A stretch of 64,000 nucleotides of DNA from Xylanibacter ruminicola (GTDB lineage Bacteria; Bacteroidota; Bacteroidia; Bacteroidales; Bacteroidaceae). A program made the translations under genes and the position numbers. Numbering within the stretch: position 1 is the stretch's first letter; each line of letters begins with the position of its first letter. The DNA is taken from contig NZ_FNRF01000003.1 of NCBI RefSeq assembly GCF_900107775.1, positions 620,001-684,000 of the forward strand. The letters run 5' to 3'. The notes under the pieces were generated by a model. The model did not search any database, was not told the DNA's origin, and saw only the letters and a list, made by a program, of their open reading frames with translations. Positions 52,114 to 60,667 of the stretch are shown here, piece after piece.

Positions 52114-53136
52114 TCAGTTTTTTTCTTGATTAACCTTTATAAAGTTGCTTTTCAATATAGATTTTGGACTTTTTTTATAGATTATGAGAGGCATAATTGT
52201 AAATTCTATAGCGAGAGCTATTATGAGACATTCGTACCAATCGTAGGTAATGCTTGATGTGTACATTGTTTTTTCAACTATGAAATTGATTATGCCAATC
52301 ATCATTCTGTGGAGACCGAAGATAAGCATTGTGCCGATGGAGATTATGGTGATGATGCGGCTCTTGATGCTGTTGAGTGACTTGGAAAGGTAGATGAATG
52401 CATATACTGATGCGAAGTTTACTACATAATATAAAAAGATGTGGAGTACGAATCTATCTTCGTGGATATGCCAATAGAATAAGATGAGGCAGAATAATAG
52501 GGCAGTGGTGCCGATTACAACATCTTTTCGTAGATTTTGTGTTTGGAGATAGCCTTTCTGTTGGAAGAGATTGCCCATAAAGAAGAAACAGAGGCAACGG
52601 ATCAGTCCATGATAGGTGATATATGGGGCGTAGTGGTAGTACTTATTGGCTCCATAGAGAATCATGGTGATGATGGAAAGTATCAGCATGATAGTTTTGC
52701 CGTGTTTGCTCTTGTTGAGCACATCTGTTAGAATGTGCATGATGAACAGTGCTATCAGGAACCAGGTTACACCGTTGAGTTCGCAGGAGAAACTGCTGTT
52801 TAGCTGTCCAAGTATGGTGCCTATAATAGGCTTGATGGCATCTTCCCAGGTTATGCCGTCGTGCTCTATGTAGAATTTCGCTAACCAATATGGGTAGTAT
52901 ATGGCATTGTATATTATATAAGGTATCAAAAGCGCATGGCCATATTTCTTGGCTGACTCTTTGAAAGATAGATTTTTTTTCTTGAGATAGCCTGATACGA
53001 AGAAGAATGTAGAGAGGATGACAGAGGCCAAAAACTGTAGATGAAAAGTGTCTCCTTTCTGGGGTAAGTGGCAGAATACCACTACCGTCATGCAGAATGC
53101 TTTTGCCCAATCTATCCAGTTTATACGTTCTTTCAT
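52114..53136 (-). CDS. Acyltransferase 3 family membrane protein
   Basis: A 340-residue integral membrane O-acyltransferase with about ten hydrophobic helices. The N-terminal helix carries the catalytic-type His: INWIDWAKAFCMTVVVFCHLP, followed by STFFFVSGYLKKK. Such proteins acetylate or succinylate sugars of exopolysaccharides, O-antigens or Nod factors. It lies back to back with a second acyltransferase 3 gene. The -7 box ends only 4 nt before this ATG, suggesting a leaderless mRNA. Confidence 0.88.
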   Translation of the reverse strand: MKERINWIDWAKAFCMTVVVFCHLPQKGDTFHLQFLASVILSTFFFVSGYLKKKNLSFKESAKKYGHALLIPYIIYNAIYYPYWLAKFYIEHDGITWEDAIKPIIGTILGQLNSSFSCELNGVTWFLIALFIMHILTDVLNKSKHGKTIMLILSIITMILYGANKYYHYAPYITYHGLIRCLCFFFMGNLFQQKGYLQTQNLRKDVVIGTTALLFCLILFYWHIHEDRFVLHIFLYYVVNFASVYAFIYLSKSLNSIKSRIITIISIGTMLIFGLHRMMIGIINFIVEKTMYTSSITYDWYECLIIALAIEFTIMPLIIYKKSPKSILKSNFIKVNQEKN

Positions 53137-53140
53137 GGTG

Positions 53141-53172
53141 CAAAATTACTATTTTCTGCTTAAATGCACAAA
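53141..53172 (-). promoter_or_regulatory. Promoter of the minus-strand acyltransferase
   Basis: -33 TTTG (53172-53169), 20 bp, -7 TAATTTTG (53148-53141), full consensus. The ATG (53136) follows after only CACC. Confidence 0.75.
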
Positions 53173-53206
53173 TGTTCCAATAATTTTCTGTACTTTTGTG
53201 GGCGAA

Positions 53207-54220
53207 ATGGCTAAACAAAGGATTGAATACATTGATGCGATGCGAGGATTTACGATGATTCTCGTAGTGTTTGCGCATGTATGCCATTTTTGTTTGGGTG
53301 ATTCGAGGATGGGCTATAATGCGGTTTTTATCCTCTTTCGATTGCCATGTTTCTTTATGATTAGCGGTTGGCTGTTTGAATCCGTAGCACAACGTCCGTT
53401 CAAAGAAGTAGCTAAACATAAAGCGATGGTACAACTGATTCCTACCTTTATTTTCCTGCTGCTTTTGGCACCACCACCAGAGTTCTTTCATCAGTTGGGG
53501 GCACTTAAAGGTGGTTATTGGTTTACCTTTGCACTTTTTGAGTATTTTATTCTTTATATGCTGATGATACGTATCAGCAGGAAGTGGACACCGTTGATGG
53601 CGGTGGCGTTAACTATTGGAACATTCTTATATGCCCGATATTACGATAGTCTTCGTTCTACAGCCGATGGCTATCAATTGTGGTTGATTGATTTCTCTGG
53701 TTTCCTGAGTGTAACCACATGGCGTCTTTTCTTATTCTTTTATTTAGGTACCTGTATCAGGCGATATTTCGATACTTTTATTCGATGGACGGATAAACCT
53801 GTTGTAATCGTATTAATCACTGCGGTTTTTGCAATGATAGCTTCCACCTCGCATCATGACAATCTGATGTTCGAGATGTTCAGGTTTTATGTCGGGGGCA
53901 TTTCAGGTATGGTTATGGTTTTTACGTTCTTCCGACTTTCTGCCTCATGGCTTAAACGTTGGCATATCTCACAGCCTTTGCAATACGTGGGAACGCGAAC
54001 ATTGGATATCTATCTGTTGCATTTCTTCTTCTTGCCGCGATTACTGATGGCTTATTCTCCGCAATTGGCCGCTTTTGATAGTCGTTTTATCGAATTCTGG
54101 GTGATACTGGCTGTATCGCTCGTTGTCTTGGCGCTAACTTTAGTAGCCAGCTATGCTATCCGCCTGAGTCCTTTCTTAGGACATTATCTGTTTGGTGTAA
54201 AGTATGATAAGGCGACCTAA
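53207..54220 (+). CDS. Acyltransferase 3 family membrane protein (second copy)
   Basis: A 337-residue, ~10-helix O-acyltransferase. The start ATG 53207 (MAKQRIEYIDAMRGFTMILVVFAHVCHF) is chosen over the longer open frame because it begins at the family's first helix with the catalytic-type His, and upstream codons overlap the divergent gene. FMISGWLF and GTRTLDIYLLHFFFLP are family features. It is only distantly similar to the divergent copy at 52114-53136. A -7-like TACTTTTG (53191-53198) lies 8 nt before the ATG. The stop overlaps the convergent gene by 4 bp. Confidence 0.88.
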   Translation: MAKQRIEYIDAMRGFTMILVVFAHVCHFCLGDSRMGYNAVFILFRLPCFFMISGWLFESVAQRPFKEVAKHKAMVQLIPTFIFLLLLAPPPEFFHQLGALKGGYWFTFALFEYFILYMLMIRISRKWTPLMAVALTIGTFLYARYYDSLRSTADGYQLWLIDFSGFLSVTTWRLFLFFYLGTCIRRYFDTFIRWTDKPVVIVLITAVFAMIASTSHHDNLMFEMFRFYVGGISGMVMVFTFFRLSASWLKRWHISQPLQYVGTRTLDIYLLHFFFLPRLLMAYSPQLAAFDSRFIEFWVILAVSLVVLALTLVASYAIRLSPFLGHYLFGVKYDKAT

Positions 54221-55134
54221 AACAGGTTCTGACAGGTGTAATACCTGAGTTTGTGCCACCAGTTGCGAATGGTAAAACCTTCGCCCATCATCATGCTCAA
54301 GATATACTGTCCTTCTTCCTCCAGTGGTTCAACAGGCATGTGGTTAGTATCCAAATTAAATATTTCCTTCATCAACCACATGATTCCTTGTGAGAAACGA
54401 GTCAACCCTAATTCTTTGATCTCACCGTCAATAGTATTCTGCGAGAATTGGAACAGTTTACCGCTACCATCGCCAAAACGGAGTACATAGAACAAATCCA
54501 TCAAGTTGCGCATCTGTATGCCTTTTTCAAGAAATAGATTGTATAGATGAACTATCTGTAGTACAATCGTCATGGCATGTGAGGGAACTGTCAGCTCGCC
54601 GGCTTTGCGAAACATCAGGTCGTTGTTCTGCAACATCCATTTCTCAAGGCGGGTGTTTCGTTGGCTTGATTTACCTGCATGCAGTTCGGTATGAATGCGT
54701 ACATTGAGGTCGGCCCACTGGTTCAGGTCAACCTGATTCTTGTAGCCGAACACATAGAGGTCGACACCCTTAGTATAACGAAGTGGTTGTAGCTCACGAT
54801 CATAGAAACGAACCAAGCCTGGTCCGGTAACAATCGAAGAACGTAGATGATGCGAGTGTAGCTCGTCTTGTAGTGTAACTAGTCTGCGACTCCTGCCGCG
54901 ATTCTGTTCTTTTGTTTCCTCTGCCTCTGCCATCCAGTCGAGAGATAACTCTTGGGGAGCCACCAAACCGTAGTCGAAAAGTTTGGTGATACCATGATAA
55001 CAGATACCAGCAACCGTGTGGTGCTTGGCTAGCTCGAACAATTTCTTCCACTCGTCGGGCTCAGGAAATCGACTTACACAATCTAACTGGCCCACAGAAA
55101 CCTGCATTAATTCGAAAAATAGTTTCCTTATCAT
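54217..55134 (-). CDS. Nucleotidyltransferase-family protein (NTP_transf_5-like), degenerate active site
   Basis: A 305-residue cytosolic protein. FELAKHHTVAGICYHGI, TGPGLVRFYDRELQPLRYTKGVDLYVFG, IRIHTELHAG and ILQIVHLYNLFLEKGIQMRNLMDLFYVL match the general layout of the NTP_transf_5-type nucleotidyltransferases found beside polysaccharide genes. The usual Gly-Asp-x-Asp-Leu metal site reads KGVDLYV here, so one of the two Asp is missing and activity is doubtful. Its ATG overlaps the FetB-like permease stop by 4 bp (ATGA), which makes it the third gene of that operon. Its role is uncertain. Confidence 0.65.
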   Translation of the reverse strand: MIRKLFFELMQVSVGQLDCVSRFPEPDEWKKLFELAKHHTVAGICYHGITKLFDYGLVAPQELSLDWMAEAEETKEQNRGRSRRLVTLQDELHSHHLRSSIVTGPGLVRFYDRELQPLRYTKGVDLYVFGYKNQVDLNQWADLNVRIHTELHAGKSSQRNTRLEKWMLQNNDLMFRKAGELTVPSHAMTIVLQIVHLYNLFLEKGIQMRNLMDLFYVLRFGDGSGKLFQFSQNTIDGEIKELGLTRFSQGIMWLMKEIFNLDTNHMPVEPLEEEGQYILSMMMGEGFTIRNWWHKLRYYTCQNLF

Positions 55135-55877
55135 GATAATCGATTGATGTACTTAATGATAACCAATGTAATTCCTAACGCTAATACCGATGACGCGATA
55201 CATCCCAGTACGGCGTAAACCATCATAGCGAAAGCATTGATGGGGGTAAAGCCGCCCAAGAGCATGCCACAGAACAATAGTGGGAGAGAGGCTAATGCTA
55301 ACGCAGAAAGGTTGGCGATAGTTGGTGACAGGATGGCCAACAGACTGGTGCGCATAAAAGGCACTAGGGCTTGCCACTGCGAAGCACCATTACCTAACAT
55401 GAAATCATATTGCCCACGGTTGCGCTGTAGCATCGTCACAAAATGACTGAGACCTCTAACTAACATGGATGTCGAATGGCCTAATAGTACAGCCATGACG
55501 GGTATAAACCAACGGGCGCCTATATGGTCAATAGGCAGTACTACTGCCAATAGCCATAGTCCGATCAGTAGCACGCCTACAAAAAGTCCTGCAAAGGTTG
55601 GAAATAGATAACTTTGGATGGTGAGCTTGCATTTGTTGATAACCAAGAATCCTGCCCATACTGCCATCACTAATAGCCATCCAATGGATAGCCAGATGTT
55701 ATCTACCTTATATACCCACCAAGCTATCAGCGAAAAAAACAATAGTTGCACAAAGCCTTTCGATAATGCCACGGCGAGTGGTTTCATGGTGGGGCGGTCT
55801 AACAAATAAAGGGCTCCAAAAGGCAATATTAGTAGCAAAAGCGCTAAAATGGTATGTAGTATCAATGTTGTAGTCAT
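55131..55877 (-). CDS. fetB: FetB-like (UPF0014) ABC transporter permease
   Basis: A 248-residue membrane protein with seven or so hydrophobic helices. ALSKGFVQLLFFSLIAWWV, PVMAVLLGHSTSMLVRGLSHFVTMLQRN and LSALALASLPLLFCGMLLGGFTPINA match the FetB/UPF0014 family. In E. coli, FetAB is an iron exporter. The symbol is by family resemblance only. Its start overlaps the ATPase gene by 4 bp. Confidence 0.8.
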   Translation of the reverse strand: MTTTLILHTILALLLLILPFGALYLLDRPTMKPLAVALSKGFVQLLFFSLIAWWVYKVDNIWLSIGWLLVMAVWAGFLVINKCKLTIQSYLFPTFAGLFVGVLLIGLWLLAVVLPIDHIGARWFIPVMAVLLGHSTSMLVRGLSHFVTMLQRNRGQYDFMLGNGASQWQALVPFMRTSLLAILSPTIANLSALALASLPLLFCGMLLGGFTPINAFAMMVYAVLGCIASSVLALGITLVIIKYINRLS

Positions 55878-56476
55878 ATCTGAAACTGGTTTAAATCAAT
55901 TACATGATGAGCATATGCTATGAGTTGAGGATTGCGACTGGCTATCAAAACACACTTGCCTTGTGTTGCTTGCTGTTGTAATAACTGTAACATTTGGGGC
56001 GTTAACTCTGGTGAGAGGTGCGAGGCTGGTTCGTCTGCCACTAGAATCGGTTTGTTGGCTGCCTCTGCTATGGTTATGCTTGCCAAACGTAGCACTTCTT
56101 CGGGCGATAATAGCTCTGACTCTGCTATTTCTGTCGCAGATGGCAAGATGCCATTCCATACACCATATTCGTCTGCTTCTACTTGTGGCGGCTGCGGTTG
56201 GTAAAGTTGGTTACGCAGCTGGTCAATATTCTGAGGCAGATAGCACATGATCTTGCGGAATGCAGAAGCCGATTGCACGGTTAATAGTTCTCCGTCAACA
56301 CTCACAAATCCTTCAGTAACAGGTAGGAATCCCATCAGGGTACGTAGAAAAGTAGTCTTGCCCGAACCTTCTGGGCCCGTGATGCAAGTTATCTTTCCGT
56401 CGTCCGCAATAAAGGACAGGTTCCTCACCAAAACCTTCCCCGAAACGGCTATTGTAGCGTCTTTAACCTCTAACAT
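55874..56476 (-). CDS. fetA: FetA-like ABC transporter ATPase with degenerate signature and H-loop
   Basis: A 200-residue ABC ATPase of the short FetA type. Start ATG 56476 (MLEVKDATIAVSGKVLVRNLSF) is preferred over a TTG 18 bp upstream. Walker A GPEGSGKTT and Walker B ILVADEPAS are intact. The signature is LSPEEVLRLA instead of LSGGExxRLA, and the switch His is replaced by Arg in LIASRNPQL. It may hydrolyse ATP poorly or depend on an unusual dimer interface. It is followed by the FetB-like permease and the nucleotidyltransferase-like gene. It is divergent from aguA. Confidence 0.78.
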   Translation of the reverse strand: MLEVKDATIAVSGKVLVRNLSFIADDGKITCITGPEGSGKTTFLRTLMGFLPVTEGFVSVDGELLTVQSASAFRKIMCYLPQNIDQLRNQLYQPQPPQVEADEYGVWNGILPSATEIAESELLSPEEVLRLASITIAEAANKPILVADEPASHLSPELTPQMLQLLQQQATQGKCVLIASRNPQLIAYAHHVIDLNQFQI

Positions 56477-56560
56477 ATTAAATTGTTTGTGCAAAAATAC
56501 AAAAAAATCTCATCATGCCATCAGTTATTACTCATTTTTTTGTAACTTTGCGCCAAAATT

Positions 56561-57535
56561 ATGAGCATAGAAAAAAATAACGCAACAAAACAGTGGCGAC
56601 AGCCTGCTGAATGGGAGCCACAATCAATGGTGCAGCTAACTTGGCCGCATGCAAAAACAGACTGGGCACCCATGCTCGATGAAATCACAGAGACTTATGA
56701 AGAAATGGCTCGTGAAATCTCTAAACGCGAGACATTATTGGTTGTTGGCGAACCTTCAAACGATACATGGGCTCGCGACCATGGTTTCATTACTTTGGTT
56801 GACGACCAAGGTGGTGCACGCTTATTGGATTTCTGCTTTAATGGTTGGGGCGAAAAGTTTGAGTCTGAGCTGGATAACGCTATTAATCGACGTATCTACG
56901 ATGAAGGTAAGGTTAAAGGCGAATATGTGGATTGCTTGGATTTTGTGCTCGAGGGTGGCTCGATTGAGAGCGATGGTCAGGGCACCATTTTTACTACCTC
57001 ATGTTGCTTGTTAGCTCCTCATCGTAATCAGCCGATGACGAAAGAAGAGATCGAAGCGCGATTAAAGCGCGACCTTTGTGCAGAGCGTGTGCTTTGGATT
57101 GATTATGGTCATCTGGTAGGTGATGATACCGATGGACATATCGATACGTTGGTCCGTATTGCTCCTAACGACACCTTATTATATATAGGATGCGATGATG
57201 AGACAGATGAGCACTATGAGGATTTGAAGAAGATGGAAGAACAGCTCAAGACCTTCCGTACCATGGCAGGTAAACCCTATAATTTGGTTAAGTTACCCAT
57301 GCCTCGAGCTATCTTTGACGAAGGTGAGCGTCTGCCAGCTACCTATGCTAATTATTTAATTATGAATGGCGCTGTATTAGTGCCTACTTATAACCAGCCC
57401 GATCTTGATGCTGAGGCTCTGAAATTGATTGGTGAGGCCCACGAGGGTAGGGAGGTTGTAGGTATAGATTGTAGAAGTATCATTAAGCAGCATGGCTCGC
57501 TCCATTGCTGCACCATGCAATACCCCAAATTATGA
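56561..57535 (+). CDS. aguA: Agmatine deiminase
   Basis: Hydrolyses agmatine to N-carbamoylputrescine and ammonia. It has 324 residues with family motifs WRQPAEWEPQSMVQLTWPH, DTWARDHGFI, LEGGSIESDGQGT, DDTDGHIDTL and the nucleophilic Cys in HGSLHCCTMQYP. It is closely related to peptidylarginine deiminases of Bacteroidota, but has no signal peptide, so it is cytosolic. The -7-like TAACTTTG (56543-56550) ends 10 nt before the ATG. The stop overlaps the aguB ATG (ATGA). Confidence 0.93.
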   Translation: MSIEKNNATKQWRQPAEWEPQSMVQLTWPHAKTDWAPMLDEITETYEEMAREISKRETLLVVGEPSNDTWARDHGFITLVDDQGGARLLDFCFNGWGEKFESELDNAINRRIYDEGKVKGEYVDCLDFVLEGGSIESDGQGTIFTTSCCLLAPHRNQPMTKEEIEARLKRDLCAERVLWIDYGHLVGDDTDGHIDTLVRIAPNDTLLYIGCDDETDEHYEDLKKMEEQLKTFRTMAGKPYNLVKLPMPRAIFDEGERLPATYANYLIMNGAVLVPTYNQPDLDAEALKLIGEAHEGREVVGIDCRSIIKQHGSLHCCTMQYPKL

Positions 57536-58416
57536 GAGAGTTAAGAGTAGGTTTTTTGCAGCAGCATAACACTGCTGACACCAAGGACAATATCCTGAGA
57601 TTGGGTGAAGGTATCACCGATCTGGCAAAACGTGGTGCACAACTCATTGTTCTGCAGGAGTTGCATAATACACTTTACTTCTGTCAGACGGAAGATGTGG
57701 AACTGTTCGATTTGGCTGAGACTATTCCTGGTCCATCTACCAAGTTATATTGCGAACTGGCCAAGAAATGTGGTGTGGTTATCGTAGCCTCGTTGTTCGA
57801 AAAACGCGCACCAGGTTTATATCATAACACAGCTGTAGTCATCGAGAGTAATGGTGAGATTGTTGGTAAGTATCGTAAGATGCATATCCCCGATGATCCT
57901 GCTTATTACGAGAAGTTCTACTTCACACCTGGTGACTTGGGATTCCATCCCGTCCAGACTTCGGTGGGAAAATTGGGTGTGTTGGTTTGCTGGGATCAGT
58001 GGTATCCAGAGGCTGCTCGTCTGATGGCGATGCAGGGGGCTGAGATGCTCATCTATCCTACAGCTATTGGTTATGCCGATAATGATACCCCCGAAGAGCA
58101 GCAGCGCCAGCGAATGGCTTGGCAGACGGTGATGCGTGGTCATGCTGTGGCCAACGGTTTGCCTGTGATTGCTGTTAATCGTGTAGGTTTCGAACCAGAT
58201 CCTTCTGGTCAGACTGCTGGCATCCAATTCTGGGGAACCTCGTTTGTGGCTGGTCCTCAGGGTGAGATTATCTACGAAGCTTCTACTGATGATGAGGAGA
58301 GTATCGTGGTAGAGATGGATATGGATCGCTCTGAACAGGTGCGCCGCTGGTGGCCTTTCCTTCGCGATCGCCGTATCGATGCTTATGGTGACATCACGAA
58401 GCGCTTCATCGATTAA
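57532..58416 (+). CDS. aguB: N-carbamoylputrescine amidase
   Basis: Carbon-nitrogen hydrolase that splits N-carbamoylputrescine to putrescine, CO2 and ammonia. Start ATG 57532 (MRELRVGFLQQHNTAD) overlaps the aguA stop and is preferred over a frame starting 27 bp upstream. The catalytic triad is visible: Glu in VLQELHNT, Lys in KYRKMHIPDD and Cys in VCWDQWYPEAARLMA. The 294 residues are normal length. Together with AguA it forms the agmatine route to putrescine. Confidence 0.95.
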   Translation: MRELRVGFLQQHNTADTKDNILRLGEGITDLAKRGAQLIVLQELHNTLYFCQTEDVELFDLAETIPGPSTKLYCELAKKCGVVIVASLFEKRAPGLYHNTAVVIESNGEIVGKYRKMHIPDDPAYYEKFYFTPGDLGFHPVQTSVGKLGVLVCWDQWYPEAARLMAMQGAEMLIYPTAIGYADNDTPEEQQRQRMAWQTVMRGHAVANGLPVIAVNRVGFEPDPSGQTAGIQFWGTSFVAGPQGEIIYEASTDDEESIVVEMDMDRSEQVRRWWPFLRDRRIDAYGDITKRFID

Positions 58417-58459
58417 AGGTTAGAAAGTAAAAGGTAAAAAGATAAATTATTATAAGACT

Positions 58460-60652
58460 ATGTCAAATCAACTTAGATTCCAGGTTGTAGAAGAGGCTTT
58501 TAAGAAAAAAGCTGTAGAGGTAAAAACGCCAGCAGAGCGTCCCTCAGAGTATTTCGGTAAGTATGTGTTCACCCGTGAGAAGATGTATAAGTATCTGCCC
58601 ATCATGGTGTACAACAAACTCATTGATGTGATAGACAATGGTGCCCGTTTGGACCGTTCGATTGCCGACGAAGTAGCCGAAGGTATGAAGAAATGGGCGC
58701 AGGAAATGGGGGCAACCCATTATACACACTGGTTCCAGCCATTAACAGAGGGTACTGCCGAGAAGCACGATGCTTTTGTAGAGCATGATGGTAAGGGTGG
58801 TATGGTTGAGAACTTCAGTGGTAAACTGCTGGTTCAGCAGGAACCAGATGCCTCAAGTTTCCCTAATGGTGGTATCCGTAATACTTTCGAGGCTCGTGGT
58901 TATTCTGCCTGGGATCCTACATCGCCAGTATTCATTATCGACGATACACTCTGTATCCCAACCATCTTTATTGCTTATACTGGAGAGGCGCTTGATTATA
59001 AAGCACCATTGCTCCGTTCTTTGCATGCTGTTAACAAGGCTGCTACCGATGTGTGCCAGTATTTCTATAATGATGTGGCCAAGGTCCAGGTTAACTTGGG
59101 TTGGGAGCAGGAGTATTTCCTGGTTGATGAGGGCTTGTATTCGGCACGTCCCGACTTGATGCTCACTGGTCGTACTTTGATGGGCCATGAGAGTGCCAAG
59201 AACCAGCAGATGGACGACCACTATTTCGGAACCATCCCTGATCGTGTACAGGCTTTCATGAAGGATTTGGAAATCCAGGCACTCGAGTTGGCTATTCCTT
59301 GTAAGACCCGTCATAACGAGGTGGCTCCTAACCAGTTTGAGTTGGCTCCTATCTTCGAGGAGTGTAACTTGGCTGTCGATCATAACATGCTGCTGATGTC
59401 GCTGATGAAGAAGGTGGCTCGTAAGCATGGCTTCCGTGTGTTGTTGCACGAAAAACCTTTCGATGGCATCAATGGTAGCGGTAAGCATAACAACTGGAGT
59501 CTTTCTACCGATAGCGGAGTACTGCTCCATGCGCCTGGTAAGACGCCTGAGGAGAATCTGCGCTTTGTCACCTTCATTGTCGAGACCCTGATGGGTGTTT
59601 ATAAGCACAACGGACTGCTGAAGGCTTCAATCGTCAGTGCTACCAATGCACATCGTCTGGGTGGTAACGAGGCACCTCCTGCCATTATCAGCTCATTCTT
59701 GGGTAAGCAGCTCACTGAGTTGCTCGATCATATCGAACTCTCTGATAAGGACGACCTCTTTACTATTAAGGGTAAGCAGGGTATGGAGATCGATATTCCA
59801 CAGATTCCTGATCTGATTATCGATAATACCGACCGTAACCGCACATCACCATTTGCCTTTACGGGTAATCGCTTCGAGTTCCGTGCACCAGGTTCGTCGG
59901 CAAACTGTGCATCAGCCATGATTGCACTTAACTCGGCTGTGGCTGAGGCTTTGCAGAACTTCAAGCATCGTGTGGATAAGCGTATTGCCAAGGGTGAGAG
60001 CAAACTCTCGGCTATCGTAGATATTCTGCGTGAGGACATCAAGACCTGTAAGCCAATCCGTTTTGATGGTAATGGCTATAGCGACGAGTGGGTGGCTGAG
60101 GCTGCCAAGCGTGGCTTGGATGTCGAGAAGTCTACACCAAAGATTATTGAGCACTATCTGGATAAGGACAGCGTTAAGATGTTCGAATCGGTCAAGGTGA
60201 TGAACCGTAAGGAGTTAGAGGCTCGTAACGAGGTGAAATGGGAGACATATGTAAAGACCGTTCAGATTGAGGCCCGTGTGATGGGTGACTTGTCGATGAA
60301 CCATATCATTCCTGTGAGCACACACTATCAGAGTCAGCTCATTAAGAATGTACAGGGGATGAAGGATGTGTTTGCAAAGGCTGAGGCTGAGCGTTTGTCT
60401 GCCCGTAATATGAAACTGATTAAGGAGATTGCTGAGCGCACCGAGCGTATCGAGCAGTTGGTTGATGATCTCACAGAGGCTCGTCGCGTGGCTAATCGCA
60501 TCTATAACATCCACGAGCGTGCCATGAAGTATCATGATACCGTATGCCCCAAGATGGATGCCATCCGTTATGAAATCGATCATCTGGAGATGATTGTCGA
60601 GGATGGTCTGTGGTCATTACCTAAGTATCGTGAGTTATTATTCATCAGATAA
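58460..60652 (+). CDS. glnN: Glutamine synthetase type III
   Basis: ATP-dependent synthesis of glutamine from glutamate and ammonia. At 730 residues it is of the large GSIII type common in Bacteroidota. Landmarks are FGKYVFTREKMYKYLP, GGIRNTFEARGYSAWDP, NLGWEQEYFLVDEGLY, CKTRHNEVAPNQFELAPIFEECN, NGSGKHNNWSLSTDSG, EAPPAIISSFLG and NRTSPFAFTGNRFEFRAPGSS. It follows aguB by 43 bp; the spacer holds a low-complexity AGTAAAAGGTAAAAAG stretch. Its place after two ammonia-releasing enzymes suggests re-assimilation, which is inference. Confidence 0.98.
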   Translation: MSNQLRFQVVEEAFKKKAVEVKTPAERPSEYFGKYVFTREKMYKYLPIMVYNKLIDVIDNGARLDRSIADEVAEGMKKWAQEMGATHYTHWFQPLTEGTAEKHDAFVEHDGKGGMVENFSGKLLVQQEPDASSFPNGGIRNTFEARGYSAWDPTSPVFIIDDTLCIPTIFIAYTGEALDYKAPLLRSLHAVNKAATDVCQYFYNDVAKVQVNLGWEQEYFLVDEGLYSARPDLMLTGRTLMGHESAKNQQMDDHYFGTIPDRVQAFMKDLEIQALELAIPCKTRHNEVAPNQFELAPIFEECNLAVDHNMLLMSLMKKVARKHGFRVLLHEKPFDGINGSGKHNNWSLSTDSGVLLHAPGKTPEENLRFVTFIVETLMGVYKHNGLLKASIVSATNAHRLGGNEAPPAIISSFLGKQLTELLDHIELSDKDDLFTIKGKQGMEIDIPQIPDLIIDNTDRNRTSPFAFTGNRFEFRAPGSSANCASAMIALNSAVAEALQNFKHRVDKRIAKGESKLSAIVDILREDIKTCKPIRFDGNGYSDEWVAEAAKRGLDVEKSTPKIIEHYLDKDSVKMFESVKVMNRKELEARNEVKWETYVKTVQIEARVMGDLSMNHIIPVSTHYQSQLIKNVQGMKDVFAKAEAERLSARNMKLIKEIAERTERIEQLVDDLTEARRVANRIYNIHERAMKYHDTVCPKMDAIRYEIDHLEMIVEDGLWSLPKYRELLFIR

Positions 60653-60667
60653 AACTTGTGCACAAAA

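Noticed and set aside
53048..53206. N-terminal extension of the plus-strand acyltransferase
   Set aside because: Overlaps the start and promoter of the divergent acyltransferase; the family N-terminus begins at 53207.
52643..53491. 282-codon minus-strand frame across the acyltransferase junction
   Set aside because: Overlaps two acyltransferase 3 genes that have clear membrane-helix patterns; the translation is rich in His/Arg/Gln without family features.
58853..59608. 251-codon minus-strand frame inside glnN
   Set aside because: Antisense shadow of the highly conserved GSIII core.
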